Origin: Wolfiporia cocos
Lineage: Eukaryota > Basidiomycota > Agaricomycetes > Polyporales > Phaeolaceae
DNA: 64,000 nt
Direction of reading: 5' to 3'
Assembly: GCA_029448655.1 (NCBI GenBank)
Contig: JACCLO010000017.1
Coordinates: forward strand, 62,001 to 126,000
A program made the position numbers and the translations under genes. Positions 17,527 through 29,307 of the stretch are shown in pieces. Numbering within the stretch: position 1 is the stretch's first letter; each line of letters starts with the position of its first letter. The notes under the pieces are model-generated. The model was not told where the DNA came from and ran no database searches. It worked only from the letters and a program-made list of their open reading frames with translations.

Positions 17527-20500
17527 ATGGGACCAAAGGGGCGCGTTATTATCCCCAAGGAGAAGGTGGTACATGTTGTGCGGAAGGAGCGACGCAACTT
17601 TCATGGAATAACTTATATTCCTATTCCAAAAGAACGGAACAGGCCACCTGAAGGCCCAAGGAACTCCTCTCCATCAAAGTCACCTGGCAAGGTCGGCAGC
17701 AATGTTGTTGAGGATTGTGGAGGAGGAATGGACTTTCTGCCTGTCTCGGAGAGTGTGCGGAGACAACAGTGTAAGGTGCGGTATCCACTATGTTGAGGTG
17801 GAGGAAGTTGCAGCCATGGAGGTCGCGGTCGCGGTGGTCGCGGTCGCGGTGGTCGTGGTGGTCGCGGCGGTCGCGATGGTCACAGTTGTAGAGGTCGCAG
17901 AGGTTGCGGTCATGACAGCATCCATTATTCAGGCTGTAATTAATGTTTGGAATCATTTTAGACTAAGAATGATTTCCTACGGGATTGGCTGCCTCATCGG
18001 GATGCATACCTGGCTATACTACTTGACTCTGATGCTCCACCAGACCCAAGGATATGCTCAAAGTGTGGCACACGGCAGGGCGATTGGCAATGTCTAGAAT
18101 GCTTTGGTCGACCGGTGACATGCATCGACTGCTGTCAGCTAGTGCATCTGCAGCATCCGTTCCATCGAGTCCAAAAGTGGGGCGGTCGCTTTTTTGTTCG
18201 CTCCTCACTACACGAGGTTGGGATCAAGCTTGAGCTGGGGCATGCTGGAAGGCGGTGTCCATATCACATTTCTGGTGAAACTCTGATGGAAATGGAGAAG
18301 GAGGGGGAGGAGGAGGAGGACGACGACGACGACCAGGGGGCTGAGGCGGAGAGGGAGGAGTACACCTTGCGCACAGAATCAAGCCCATTCCAAGGCACCG
18401 GTCGGAACGGCAGCATGTTGACGGTCGTGGATATGACGGGCATTCACCATCTGGATGTCAACTGGTGTGGATGTGAAAACTGCCCACCACGTGACCAGCA
18501 GCTGCTTGCAATGGGACTGTATCCGGCGAGTACACTGCAGCCACAGACCGCCTTCACATTCCGGGTGCTTGATGACTATCTATTGACGAACAAAGAATGC
18601 AAGACGTCTGCCATGAGCTACTACAGCCGGCTCCGTCGGGTGACGGACAATGCTTTCCCACAGCGGGTACCGGTACGTAAATCAAATAATACCAGCATTC
18701 TAGGTGGAGATGACAATTGGATTACAGGATAGGTACCGGGAGCTGCTGAGGGTATCACGACAGTGGAGGAATCTAAAGTACCGGAAGTGGCATGGATTTG
18801 GACATGACCTTGGACGGAAGGTTGGCCCGGGAGATCTGGCAATCTTCTGTGCAGCCTGTCCACAGCCTGGGGTCAATCTACAAGATGAATGGGAGCAGGA
18901 TACAGACCAGTGCGTAACCCCTATTTTTGAAGGCCAAACCTCTGAGGTGCTCCAGATGGAAGTACAGCAGAAGCATGGTGATGGACGGTAACTTTACTGC
19001 AGAGCACCTAAGAACAAGGCGGCCAGATGATGATGTGTGGCTGGGAGATGGGCATGGGTTCATGGTAGCAGAGGCGAGATACAAGATTCATTTGGCAGCG
19101 GCCAAGGAGAGCAAACAGGTGAAGCGATCTCACATGCCAGATAGAGATCATGGGGAAAGGGGCATTTCATGGTCGACAAAGGGCATTGGGAGCACCTAGG
19201 CAGGGAGATTCGAGTTGTGCTTTGGGAGCAGGGAGTACTGTTGTGGCAGCTGTGGAGATTGCACAGAGTGAGGATGAGGTGGTTGCAGCCGCTGGCTGCT
19301 GAGGCTGCAGAGGTTGTGGCAGTCGCGATGGTCGTGGTGGTCGCGGTGGTCGCGGTCGCGGAGGTCGCGAATGCCGCTGAGGTTGTGGTCGCGGTGGTCG
19401 CGATGGTCGCGGTGGTCGCGATGGTCGCGGTGGTCGCGATGGTCGCGGTGGTCGCGGTGGTCGCGGTGGTCGCGGTGGTCGCGGTGGTCGCGGTGGTCGC
19501 GGTGGTCGCGGTGGTCGCGGTGGTCGCGGTGGTCGCGGTGGTCGCGGTGGTCGTGATGGTCGCGGTGGTCGCGGTCGCGGTGGTTGTCGTTGCAGCTGTT
19601 GTTGCCTCTCGTGGTATTGGGCATGCTGACAATTGTTCTCAGAGGTCAACGTGCCACGATCATCGTGCTGTAAATCAGGCCAATGCAGACAGGCACAATC
19701 TGGAAGCAACTGGAATTGGGGCTGCTGCTTGTGGCCATCACGGATGCTTCTTTCCTCACTCGGTTGTTGACTTTCAGAAGGGGGAACGGTGAGCTATTTC
19801 CCAACCATCAGAGCTGTCACAAACCCCAGTTCCAGACAGATGAACATGGATTATGTGCTCAGCCAGGCTGCGACATCCATGAAAGGTATGCGGAAGGTGC
19901 TGCTGGTGTATGACATTATGTGCCAGTATCGGGTCCATCTTCAAGACCGTTTCCGTGACAATCCGTACTTGAGCATTCCAGATGGCCTCCAGATACAGGG
20001 AGGGATTGGGCAGTTTCATGTTCATGGACATCAGTCCGAGTGTTATCCCAGATATTCCCCTGCATTCATGGAAGGTGCCGGACAGTTGGATGGGGAGGTC
20101 ATCGAGACCTTGTGGGCTCCTCTCAATAACATTTCAGGAAGTACAAGAGGCATGAGCACAGCTCACCGTAGGGAGGTCATTGATGACCACATGAACGACT
20201 CGAACTGGAAGAAGATGACTGGGCTGGGTGGGTAGATCCTGTTGACATCCACCGTGACCGTCTCATCATATGGCTGTGCAGTGCCCTCATTGGCCCGGAA
20301 GTGGAAGAAAGCCGTTGACGGGGTCATCAGCAGCACAAATGAGCTCAACGACCTGGAGACTACAGCAAGCGACACAAAGCTCGCAGAGTGGAGATCTGCT
20401 GCAGAAAATGCACAGACACGACGGCACCAAGAAATTTCTGCCATGGACATTTACAATGTTCAGTTTGACAAGGGTGAGCGGTCGATCACCTCTATGCTGT

Positions 20501-21725
20501 CCGTGGTGTGAACACTTGGTTGCTTCCAGCTCCAACCAGGCAGGCCATCCAGCTGAAGATGATGAAGGAGGAGTCCCAAGGGAAAAAAGGGCGAGGTGTC
20601 ACTGCATGGCTTTCAATGGGAATGAAGGCACAGGAGAAGCAGTGGGTTTTCATGTTGGATGGCTCTTGCCTTGGATGACACTTGACAGGCTGGAGCTTTG
20701 TGAGGTGTCAAGGCGGTTGCAAGGGAAGCGCATGCTGTCGGACCGGTTGAAACTTGAAGAAAAGCGACAGGTTCTACAACGTCAAATAGGGGCATTCGAG
20801 GCCAAGGCCCTTGGAGTCCTTCCTGGAATAGATGAGGAAGATGGGGGCCGCGATATGTACAGGGGCGATGATTGGATGGATGAAGAAGAAGATGATGAGC
20901 TGGATGCAGAATTGGTAGATGGTGAGGAAGGTGAGGACGGTGATGAAGAGGTAGAAGCCAAGCCAGAGGAGTCGTGCCTTTCATTACCTTCACAGCTCGG
21001 GGCATCAGCAATCGAGAGAAGAGGATGGGGGCACATCGCTGAGGTGGAGCTACAGCTACGGCAAGGACAGGCCAATGATGCCCTGCATGAGATCCGAGTG
21101 GCGATCGGACACAAGTCATTCCTGTTCCGGAACAGAGTGAGGCCATCCAACAGCCAGCAAACAAAGACACGGGCATGGGGCGAAGTGCAGGTGGTGGCCA
21201 AGATGGTGGCTCGACACGCACGGGTCTATACACAGGCAAGACGGGCAATGGAACGGCTCGGGGCCAACGGGGATATACTGGCAAAGTACAAGGTTCTCAA
21301 GCCACAAGACCTCAAGGCAATCACTCACATAATGGACAACACAGTCCAGGGCATGCACAACCAGCCCATGTCCTGGATCTGGGCGGTGGATGTGGCAGGG
21401 GACACCAGCCAGTCTGACTGGTTGGCTGAATGTGAGTCTCCAAGCTGTCCTGGTCAGCACGTCCACCTATTGATGTGAGCTGAAAGTGCAACGGGTGAAC
21501 TGGCTAAGGACCAAGGCAAGAAATGATAGATGGAAAGAGGAGCATGCCATCGTGCTGGCAGAGATGAATTGGACGGTGAGATATTTTGAGAAGAGGGCGA
21601 GGGATTGGCAGGAGATAGCAGATGGAACAGCCCAACGAGGAGCAGAGGCATATGCTTTTCAACAGCAGGCAATGTGGGTAGAGATGGCTCAGTCTGCAGC
21701 TAGCACATTCAAGGGCCACACATAA
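17527..21725 (+). CDS. KDZ transposase with CxC2 cysteine cluster
   Basis: Ten exons with consistent phase predicted: 17527-17775, 17962-18672, 18728-18909, 18956-19118, 19643-19788, 19836-20227, 20282-20473, 20530-20645, 20696-21431, 21487-21725; about 1041 aa. Exon 2 has the CxC2 cluster (CSKCG...CLECF...CIDCC...HPFHRV) and GHAGRRCP. The following exons have the KDZ core: FGHDLG, FCAACPQPGVNL, VMDGNFTAEHL (the Asp probably catalytic), TGIGAAACGHHGCF, FQKGERQMNMDY, YDIMCQY, GGIGQFHVHGHQSECYPRYS, MSTAHRREVIDDHMNDSNW; then an acidic stretch and a WTVRYF C-terminal region. KDZ proteins are eukaryotic DNA transposases expanded in basidiomycetes. No stop or frameshift seen. Two introns carry GTCGCG arrays. 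It converges on the TET/JBP gene. Confidence 0.9.
17818..17910 (+). repeat. GTCGCG array 1 (KDZ intron 1)
   Basis: Short GGTCGCGG(T/C) units inside the predicted intron 17776-17961. Confidence 0.85.
19312..19600 (+). repeat. GTCGCG array 2 (KDZ intron 4)
   Basis: About 25 units of 9 bp (GGTCGCGGT with GGTCGCGAT variants) inside the 524-nt predicted intron 19119-19642. All six frames stay open here only because of the repeat. Confidence 0.93.
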
Positions 21726-22314
21726 ATAGGAAAAGCCATGAGGAGTTTCACTTGTATATGAGCACCGGAAAATACATCCAAAATGAGTCTGAGAACCAGG
21801 GATCATGAAACAAGGTCTCAGCTTCAACCAAAGCAGATGTGGCTTTCAATCTCAATTCGCATAACATAAAGAAGCCTTGGTCAGGACATGTACATAAGGA
21901 GAACAGTTCTGTATACATAGGCACCATATCAACCTCTACTGCTACTAGAATGACCTGCATCGCAGCCACAGAGATATCACCATGGATCTCCACGACCCCT
22001 GTGACTGCCGCCCGCGACCCTCACGACCCTGTTTCACGACCCTCGCGACCACCGCGACCTCCTTCCGCGACCACCGCGACCACCGCGACCACCGCGGCCA
22101 CCGCGACTGCTGCAGCCCCGCGACTGCCACCCGCGACCCTCGCGACCTTGTTTCACAACCCTCGCAACCACCGCGACCTCCTTCCGCGACCACCGCGACC
22201 ACCGCGACCACCGCGACCACCGCGGCCACCGCAACCTTCGCAACCGCAACCTTCGCGATCCTTGCGGCCTCATTTTGCGACCTCCGCGGTCTCCGTGACC
22301 TCCCTCTGCGACCT
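21726..22314. other. Convergent intergenic region between KDZ and TET/JBP genes
   Basis: Holds the 3' ends of both genes and GTCGCG array 3; no other gene seen. Confidence 0.6.
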
Positions 22315-22325
22315 TCACAGCCCCT
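21990..22325 (-). repeat. GTCGCG array 3, reverse orientation, with internal duplication
   Basis: Reads as CCGCGACCA units on the plus strand. A segment of about 110 bp beginning CCCGCGACCCTC is present twice (from about 22010 and 22130). Confidence 0.88.
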
Positions 22326-23897
22326 GCAACATCAAAAGTGCCTCCACATGGTCCGTCTTGCACCAGCCGGCCGCCTCCACATGCATGCTAGCATGCACAC
22401 TGTCCCTCATGAAGTAAGCATAACATAACCTGTCACCTTCATACTTCATCAATGAATGTCGCACTGCTGTGCCACAGAGGGCAATCACAGTTCCAGGTCC
22501 ATCTTTGATTGAAATGTTGGCTCCATGTAGGTCGAGGGACGCATTGTGGTAGGAACCGATGCTGGCAAGCAGATCGTACCATTGCATGCGACTTTTCGAG
22601 TCGCGGTGAGCCGGGGTGACACGATTGCTTATGATCTGTGCCCCATTGAATATGGAAGCCCACCGTTTTAAGGTATCCTTCAGCTCCCCATTCTGTGCAA
22701 GTCGTCTCATGCACTCCTGCCCCACCGCATGCAGGTCAGGGTGCATGACCGCCATCATTCCGGAGAGAATGGCGGACGACTCTTGTATGTCGCGGAGCCA
22801 CTCATCGCCTGCCTGCTTGTTCTTGTCTCTGAGGCTGGCAGAGATGTAGATTGGATCATTCAGTCCCTGATGTGGACAGTTGATCGAGGAGAGCAGGTGT
22901 AAGCATCAAGAGGACTTACTTCATGTCCTTGGTGGTGCCACCCAGGGGAGAGGTTGACGACACCGGAATTCAGCTTGATCTGGCTCCATTCTCTGAAATA
23001 CAGTCTGTCTGTTCTCCAACTTGTGCTCCTTGACGGCTCTTCTGCACTATCATCTGGGGTTTTCTTAAATTTGAGCTGCTGGTTGAGATGTATTGTTGCA
23101 GCCTTCATCAATATCTGTGAGGGAGATTTAGTGTTTGTCAACACATTTCTACATGCACACATACCTGACGCCTCTCTGAGAGCACAAATGGCAAGCACCA
23201 TGCGAGGATCTTCTTGTGCTCATCCATAATGATGGACGGACGAGAAATCTCAAGCGGGGGTCCCTGCTGCACAGGACCCCACTTCCTTTCAAGCCGAAGC
23301 TCCAACATATCATTGGTACCACTTGGCCTGCTCCCAAGCATGTCTGTGTACCTGTCAATGTCCCAGGGTACAGACACTATGAGGTCCACACCAGCAGGGT
23401 TACAGCAGCTAAAATGCTAGGAGTGAAGGATGGTCACACACCTTTGTTGGCAAATGCCAATGCCAACTTCTCTGCAATGCTAGTGACGCTGGAACATGTG
23501 GGATGGCCGGATGTTCGCCCTGGATGCACCGAGTGAAATAGACAAAAAGTGATCGGAAATATGATGCACACAGAGCCTCCAACTCAAGTCCAGTGACAGG
23601 TGATGAGCTCATGATTGGATATTAATTCAGTGGAAAAGCAGCAGGGTTGCAGAGGTCGCGGAGGTCGTGGAGGTCGCGGGTGGAAGGGGTCGCGGAGGTC
23701 GCGGAGAGAGGCAGCGGTGCGCATTGCAAACACGCTGCTGCCATGCACACCAATGCTCTCTCGCACTCTCGCGCGTTCCGTCCACAAATGTGGTGCACAG
23801 TGTCTACAATGTGCACTAATCTTGATCTGGGCCGAATGCGGTTAGCGCGCACCAGAGCACCGGTAGCGCCAGCCTGAAACAGCATTGTATTGCCCAT
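22315..23897 (-). CDS. TET/JBP-family 2-oxoglutarate/Fe(II) dioxygenase
   Basis: The last three exons are clear and in phase on the minus strand: 23408-23165, 23114-22920 and 22866-22315. The catalytic part reads NRVTPAHRDSKSRMQWYDLL (HxD iron motif in HRD), SIGSYHNASLDLHG, then GTVIALCGTAVRHSL (distal iron His in RHS) and GDRLCYAYFMRD (2-oxoglutarate-binding Arg in GDR). This matches fungal JBP1/TET oxygenases, which oxidise 5-methylcytosine in DNA. No catalytic residue appears lost. 5' exons are uncertain; a start near 23897 (MGNTMLFQAG) is possible. It converges on the KDZ transposase, the pairing known from basidiomycete transposons. Confidence 0.82.
23640..23710 (+). repeat. GTCGCG array 4 (5' part of the TET/JBP region)
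   Basis: GAGGTCGCGGAGGTCGTGG-type units, seven or so, in the uncertain 5' exon/intron region of the TET/JBP gene. Confidence 0.8.
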
Positions 23898-24141
23898 TTC
23901 GGATTAGCCGCCGAGTCAAATCTCCGATCGCACTCCATACGTTAGCGCCACAAGTCGGCCCGGGACTATCAGGGCAATCTCATTGGGTTTACAGATAATG
24001 CCCATGTGCTCCGGTGCCTCTGGCCGAGTTGGGGAGTCTGTTAGCTGTTGTCGCCTCTGCCCTGCTCTCAATTTACAGCTGCCTGTGATCTGCTTGTGAT
24101 TCTCCTGCATTCTCCTTGCCCTGCTACATTCCTGTAATACA
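23898..24141. promoter_or_regulatory. Divergent intergenic region between TET/JBP gene and gene Y
   Basis: Lies between two outward-facing genes, so it should hold both promoters. No clear TATA box seen. Confidence 0.35.
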
Positions 24142-27100
24142 ATGGCAAAGCACGACAAAGCGAGCTCTGCGCCACCTCTAACAGAGGCACAAAAAGCGGT
24201 GGTCGCGACCAAGCTGCACGACTATCAGCAAGCGGCAACATATTCGGTGGAAAGAACGGAAATCTCAAACTCCCTCACTCAGGAGCTAAAAAGCAAGTTT
24301 GAGGACCTGGCAGAGGTGGAGGACTCAGTATTAGCAGCGGTGAGTGGGTCTCCTGCATGTGAAGCATTACAGCCTTATGCTCGGCCACAGAAAGTGAGGG
24401 AATGGCTGAGGAACCATTCAAAAGCAATCGGAGGCCAGTCATCAAAAGAGGAAGTCCAAATTGGCAAGAAGCTTTCAATGTGGAGACTGTGGGCCAAGGA
24501 GCATCCAGACGAGGTGAAGGTTCGACAGGCAAAGCTCATGGCAGAGTCGAACAAGGAAACCAAGGATCAGGTTGTTTTCTGGGGCAGGGCGGGAACGGAG
24601 CTTTGGGGTGAGCTGACGAAGGAGCAGCAAGAGGAGTTTGAGGGACAGGTTAAGAGTCGTGAAGGGACAATGGCAGCTGTACAGCCAAAGTGAGTAGCTG
24701 CATTGTAACGGATGACTTACTTGTAAGGTCTTGTAGTTAGACGAGCTAAGAAGACAAAGTAGTGGTTGCTTGTTAGGCAAGAGTGTTATCGCTGAGTAAC
24801 GAAGTTGATAGTTCTGGGGCAATAGCCGCCAGAGAATGCAAGCTTATATACATGTGGTATAGGACCCCTGGTACTCTAGATAGGACTAACGATACAGTAG
24901 GGCGTAGGGCACAGGCCGGTAATGGCGGTGCTAACGAGGTGTCCGTAGCTTGTGATATGGGGATCCCGGGCTGAGTCATAGGCCGATCGGGATATGTCAT
25001 TGGTATGACGATGCGTGAGTAAGGCGTCTACGTTGGGAACGTGATGTGGGTCCGGACTCTGCCCAGAGTCTGGAACGGTGATGTCAGTTATGACGTGGCA
25101 GCGCTAAGGGTGCTGGAGATAGTATCATGTGATGAGTAGGTAACGTGGTTGAGAGATAAGATAAGACGTCTAGTGTGGGAATGGTCACGTGAGTGATCTA
25201 CGAGGTTATGGTTCGGTACAGCGGCACGGTAGCTTAAGTATGGCTTAGATACAAGATAAGTGCAGATGTCGAAGGACAATTCGGAATAAATGCGAAGAAA
25301 TAGTGAAAAATACAGGGAAAATTAGAGAACAGATAAATCTGTGACATGCATGTTTCTGTGACCGCGACCTCCGCGACACTCGCGACCGCGACCTCCGCGA
25401 CACTCGCGACTGCGACCTCCGCGACACTCGCGACTGCGACCTCCGCGACACTCGCGACCACGACCTCCGCGACACTCGCGACCGCAACACTCGCGACACT
25501 CGCGGCCTCCGCGGCCTCCGCGACCGCGACTCCCACGACCTTTGCGACTCTCGCGACTCTCACGATCGCGACCTTCTCGGCTGCGACTCTCGCGAGTGCT
25601 GCAACTGCAACTCACGTGGCTGCCCCATTTCCATTCATCATGACTGACAATCTTCCATAGCAAAGTAAATAGGAAGATGCATAGTTGGTGCAAGGCGTTC
25701 GCAGACCAAATGGCAACTGAGCTTGGTGTCCGAACGCTCGTGTTGACGGCATACCCCAAGGACAACCAAGCCTATGTTGAGCTGTGAGTTTAAAATCACT
25801 AGGGTCACCCCAGAGCTCATTCCTTGGCAGTCATGACTTTAATGATGCCTTTGACTCGGCCCCTTCATTTAAAGACAGGGCCGAGTGGGAGAATGACCTG
25901 TGGGGGCAATGGAAGGCATACAGTCATGAGGTGATTCTCGACAAGAAGACGTCCCAAGGATCTGATGAGGAAGATGACTCAGGAGACTCGGATGATGACA
26001 GGAAGTTTTCCTTGCCCATGGACGATGAGGGATTGCCAATCTTGCCTCCGTATAATCCAAGAAAGCGGCTCCGTCTAGCTAGAATGCGGCAAATTATCAG
26101 ATTGTTCCTTAACAGACATTACCGTGAGTGGGTCCTCCTCATAAAGTTATAATTAGATTGCTGAGCTGCAAATAGAGCTGGCCTGTGGAGCATCTGACCG
26201 TGCCTGTCCCTGGGGCTTGATGGCAAGTGAGCCTGAGAGCTTCTTTGACGATGCCATGATGCCGCACGGTATTTCCCTTGCCGAGCCACATCACATGAGA
26301 AAGGAGGACTGCATTGCCATCCTACAGCACTGGGAGGATGCCAAGAGTGGCAGGAGCGGTGCGGTCCTCTTCCGATTCAAGAAATACACAACCGCCTACA
26401 GGAACAATCCGAAGCATGAGCTCCGCAATGCCATCTACAGGAACCTACCGAGTAGTGTGCCCCCAGCAAAGAAGCCCCAGACCAAAGAATATGTCGAGAT
26501 TGATGAGGCTGGACCTGGAAGCAGCATGGCAGCTGGAGGACCTTCTGTCAGTGGGACACAGGCACTGAGAAGGAGTGAAAATGATGATGAGCAGATGGAC
26601 GGTGGCCTTGCCAAAAATGAAGTAGGTCGCGAAACTCGTGGCCGCAGCAGTCGCGGAGGTCGCGGAGGTCGCGGAGGTCGCGGAGGTCGCGGAGGTCGCG
26701 GAGGTCGCGGAGGTCGCGGAGGTCGCGGAGGTCGCGGAGGTCGCGGGGAAGATCGCGGTGGCCAAGACAAGTCCAACGAAGATGTCAATGCCTCAAGTGA
26801 CAGTGACCCCAACATGGCCATGAATCGTCCTCACCAATGGACACAATCTGAGCCTCTCACATTGTCAGGAAAGGGAAAAGGTCGTGCACGCATCACCATC
26901 ACTGACTGGGTCAACAATTGGGGTGCCACCGACCAAAGCGACAATCCCGAAAATATCCGTCATCTCCCTTCAGTGTGGGCTGTCATGAGTCCAACCCGCC
27001 GACAAAACTATCTCCTTGCTCTTGGCACTGGGGAATCATACAAGACCATGGTGGTGAAGTGCTCCGAGCTCATCGTATGAATGTCCTCCTTGATTGTCTC

Positions 27101-28498
27101 CCACCACTGACCCTTGGTGTTCAGGGAAGCCAGGTACTTTTCAGCAAAGATGAAGATGGTCCTCATTGGGCATCCTGGACCTGGGAGCATCACAGAAGGG
27201 CTGACATTCATGGTCCCTCTGGACTTGACAAAGTTGCCTACTGGCTTCGACATGATCAGCCCATGAAGGACAATGAATGCAAGTTGACTTCTGACAAGGC
27301 ATTGATCCAGCGCATCGTATTGACGATCGGCATCCTCTACCGGGAGATGGAGGATGCTCAATTTGTTTGGGTCGAGCCAGATGTCCCTAGGGAAGGGGCG
27401 CCTCAATACCTCATCGACAGCCAGATTACGATGGATTCTAACCCCGAAGGCATTTCCATTGGAGCTTTGGACATGCTGGTGTCTGTCATGATCAGATTGC
27501 TTGATGGGAAGTCTGTTCTGGCCCCATTGTGGCAGAATCCAGAGTTCCAATCCCTGTGGGATTTCTCATCTGATGATGAGGGTGGAGGTCAGGTCCTCGA
27601 GCAGAATTCGGATGCAAATGGAGTGGTAGAGGCCTTGGTGATCACTGACACTAGGGCTCACACAGATGTTGAGGGTATTGTAGAAGTTGAAGGGGATGTC
27701 ACAGATGCTAGGGCAGAGGTTGTTGAGGGGGCAGGTAGGGTTGGAGATGGATCTGGAGATGCTGATGCTCAGGAAGAAGGCTCGGGTGGAGGGGAAGGAA
27801 GCAGTGCATCCACAGCACAACTGGGAGCCAGACGTCGGAGGGATATGGTGCGGATGAAAGGCGCAGTCGAGCCAGCACCAAAACGGCAGTGTCACGAAAA
27901 CGCGACCTATAGGCCCTCAGCGGGCGTCATGGAGCGTTGAGGGACGTTACAGCGTGGTACGCACTCCAAACTCATGTGACCATTTAGATAAGATCTGGCG
28001 CGTATCCTAGAAACATAGATAAGATCCCCGCGTAGTCACGTGATGTGTATATGTAAGCATTTAGAGTTAGTACTTAGCGCTTTGGTAGGCGCGTGCGCAC
28101 AGGCCACGTTGCTTTAGGGCAGCCTTGATAGTCAATGCTCGCTTGCATGTATATAAGCCAGAGAGTCTGAGGCGTTCTCCTCAGACTTCTCATTGTATCT
28201 CATGGGTTAATCCCAGTCTTACACCACTCTACTACCTCTTGTGCGACGTCTCCTCTACTTAGACTCTGGTCTTACTATGTGAACTCGACATGAGGGATTG
28301 GGTCCCCCTCTGAGACGACTAGTTAGACGTTGGAGCTAGGATATGGGCGTTAGCGTTGAGGCAGAGCGGTCACAAAGTGAGATTTGTGACAGGCAGGCAA
28401 CCCACAGGCGTGTCAAGCATGCTTCCAGATCAGACACTGCAAGGTCTCCATCACCTCGCCGACTTAGATCTAAAAGGAAGGAAGGACACCATACATAG
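24142..28498 (+). CDS. Gene Y: large unknown protein beside KDZ/TET, hit by two solo LTRs
   Basis: Predicted exons 24142-24689, 25661-25783, 25831-26123, 26176-27074, 27125-27889 and 28397-28498 total 910 codons in one frame once solo LTR G is removed. Residues 1-180 are helical with VREWLRNHSKAIG and FWGRAGTELWGELTKEQQ. The middle has acidic runs and, in exon 4, an RGG-repeat stretch encoded by a GTCGCG array. The C-terminus is basic (PSPRRLRSKRKEG), likely nuclear localisation. No known fold recognised; the N-terminal block resembles proteins I associate with agaricomycete mobile elements. Solo LTR F lies in intron 1. Solo LTR G is in the last coding exon and, as it stands, replaces the last 33 residues with 17 others (stop at 27940). 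Confidence 0.72.
24704..25346 (-). mobile_element. F: solo LTR in intron 1 of gene Y
   Basis: 643 bp with target duplication TGCAT (24699-24703 and 25347-25351). On the minus strand it starts TGTCACAG and ends TTACA; TATATAAG at about 24850-24843 is followed by an inverted repeat (TCTGG...CCAGA). Confidence 0.94.
25355..25615 (-). repeat. GTCGCG array 5 (gene Y intron 1)
   Basis: Plus strand shows repeated GCGACCTCCGCGACACTC (about 18 bp) units, degenerating towards 25600. Confidence 0.92.
26630..26760 (+). repeat. GTCGCG array 6 (coding, gene Y exon 4)
   Basis: About twelve GGTCGCGGA units, read as Gly-Arg-Gly (RGG-type) repeats in the gene Y frame. Confidence 0.93.
27890..28391 (+). mobile_element. 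G: solo LTR in the last exon of gene Y
   Basis: 502 bp, TGTCACGA to TGTGACA, target duplication GGCAG (27885-27889 and 28392-28396). TATATAAG near 28158 is followed by an inverted repeat (AGTCTGAGG...CCTCAGACT). Excision of the LTR and one duplication restores the gene Y frame exactly. Confidence 0.95.
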
Positions 28499-29307
28499 AT
28501 GTGGCATGTTGTTTGCTTGGTAGTTGGTGATTAGATCGCCTTGCTACTTAAATATTTGATGTGCCTAATTGCTGTACTGATCATAGAGAATACACTTTAT
28601 CCTTACAATTATATGCAGACTGGTTTCATATCAGCAAGAATGGAGACAGGTTGGGGGTTTTGCTGTTAGAACAGTGTGGCAATGTGAGATCTGTGGATAT
28701 ATAGACCCACTGGTGGTATGACACTGCCATGCTATACCAAACTGCTCCAAGCATCCATGTGAGAGATATCAAGCCGGGCCCTTCTCATCATGAAACAAAA
28801 GCAAATCCATAAGACTTCAGCATTTGCCTGGTTTCCTCCACCCTCATTGCCATTGCCGACAATGGCTAGCATTGAAGGAAGGCTGAATGAATAGCTCAGC
28901 AGTAATGGCCAACCTAAGATCTGGGCCACGGACTTTGCTTGCAAGAACTATCACGACCGCTGTGACCGTTGCAACCTCTTTTTGAGGGTCCTGAGGGTCG
29001 CGACCACCACGACCACGACCTCCGCGATCATGACCTCCGCGGCTCTCGTGACCTCCGCAACCGCAACTCTCGCGACCTTTGTGACCGCAACACTCTTGAC
29101 TCCTGTAAGGCTCAAGCCAGATAATGCACATACCAAGTATATGTTGTTCTTTATGAACACTATATACATGTATTTATAGGTGGCTGAGTACATGGTATAT
29201 ACATGGTATATAAAATGGTATACAGTTACTGTGAGTGCATTCAATATGTCTATGAGTAGACCTTCAGTAGACATATAATACTAATGGGATGCGGATGAGA
29301 AAGCCAT
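28499..29307. other. Intergenic region after gene Y
   Basis: AT-rich with no convincing gene; contains GTCGCG array 7 and a TATA-rich stretch at 29150-29225. Confidence 0.55.
28955..29100 (-). repeat. GTCGCG array 7, degenerate
   Basis: GCGACCACCACGACC- and CTCGCGACC-like units downstream of gene Y. Confidence 0.75.

Noticed and set aside
19060..19792. Several long overlapping ORFs on both strands (RPPRPP-, DHRDHR-, ATTATT-type proteins)
   Set aside because: All six frames stay open because of the 9-bp array; the region is an intron of the KDZ gene by exon phase.
21839..22428. ORFs of 148-192 aa on the plus strand
   Set aside because: Low-complexity translation of array 3 between two convergent genes.
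22315..24212. A full exon model for the 5' half of the TET/JBP gene
   Set aside because: Candidate introns upstream of 23408 are too short or break phase; only the last three exons are stated.
17818..26760. CRISPR-like array
   Set aside because: Repeats are short, contiguous and lack unique spacers; eukaryotic context.
17527..28498. Terminal inverted repeats of a KDZ transposon
   Set aside because: I looked for matching ends around the block and found none by eye; boundaries are not claimed.
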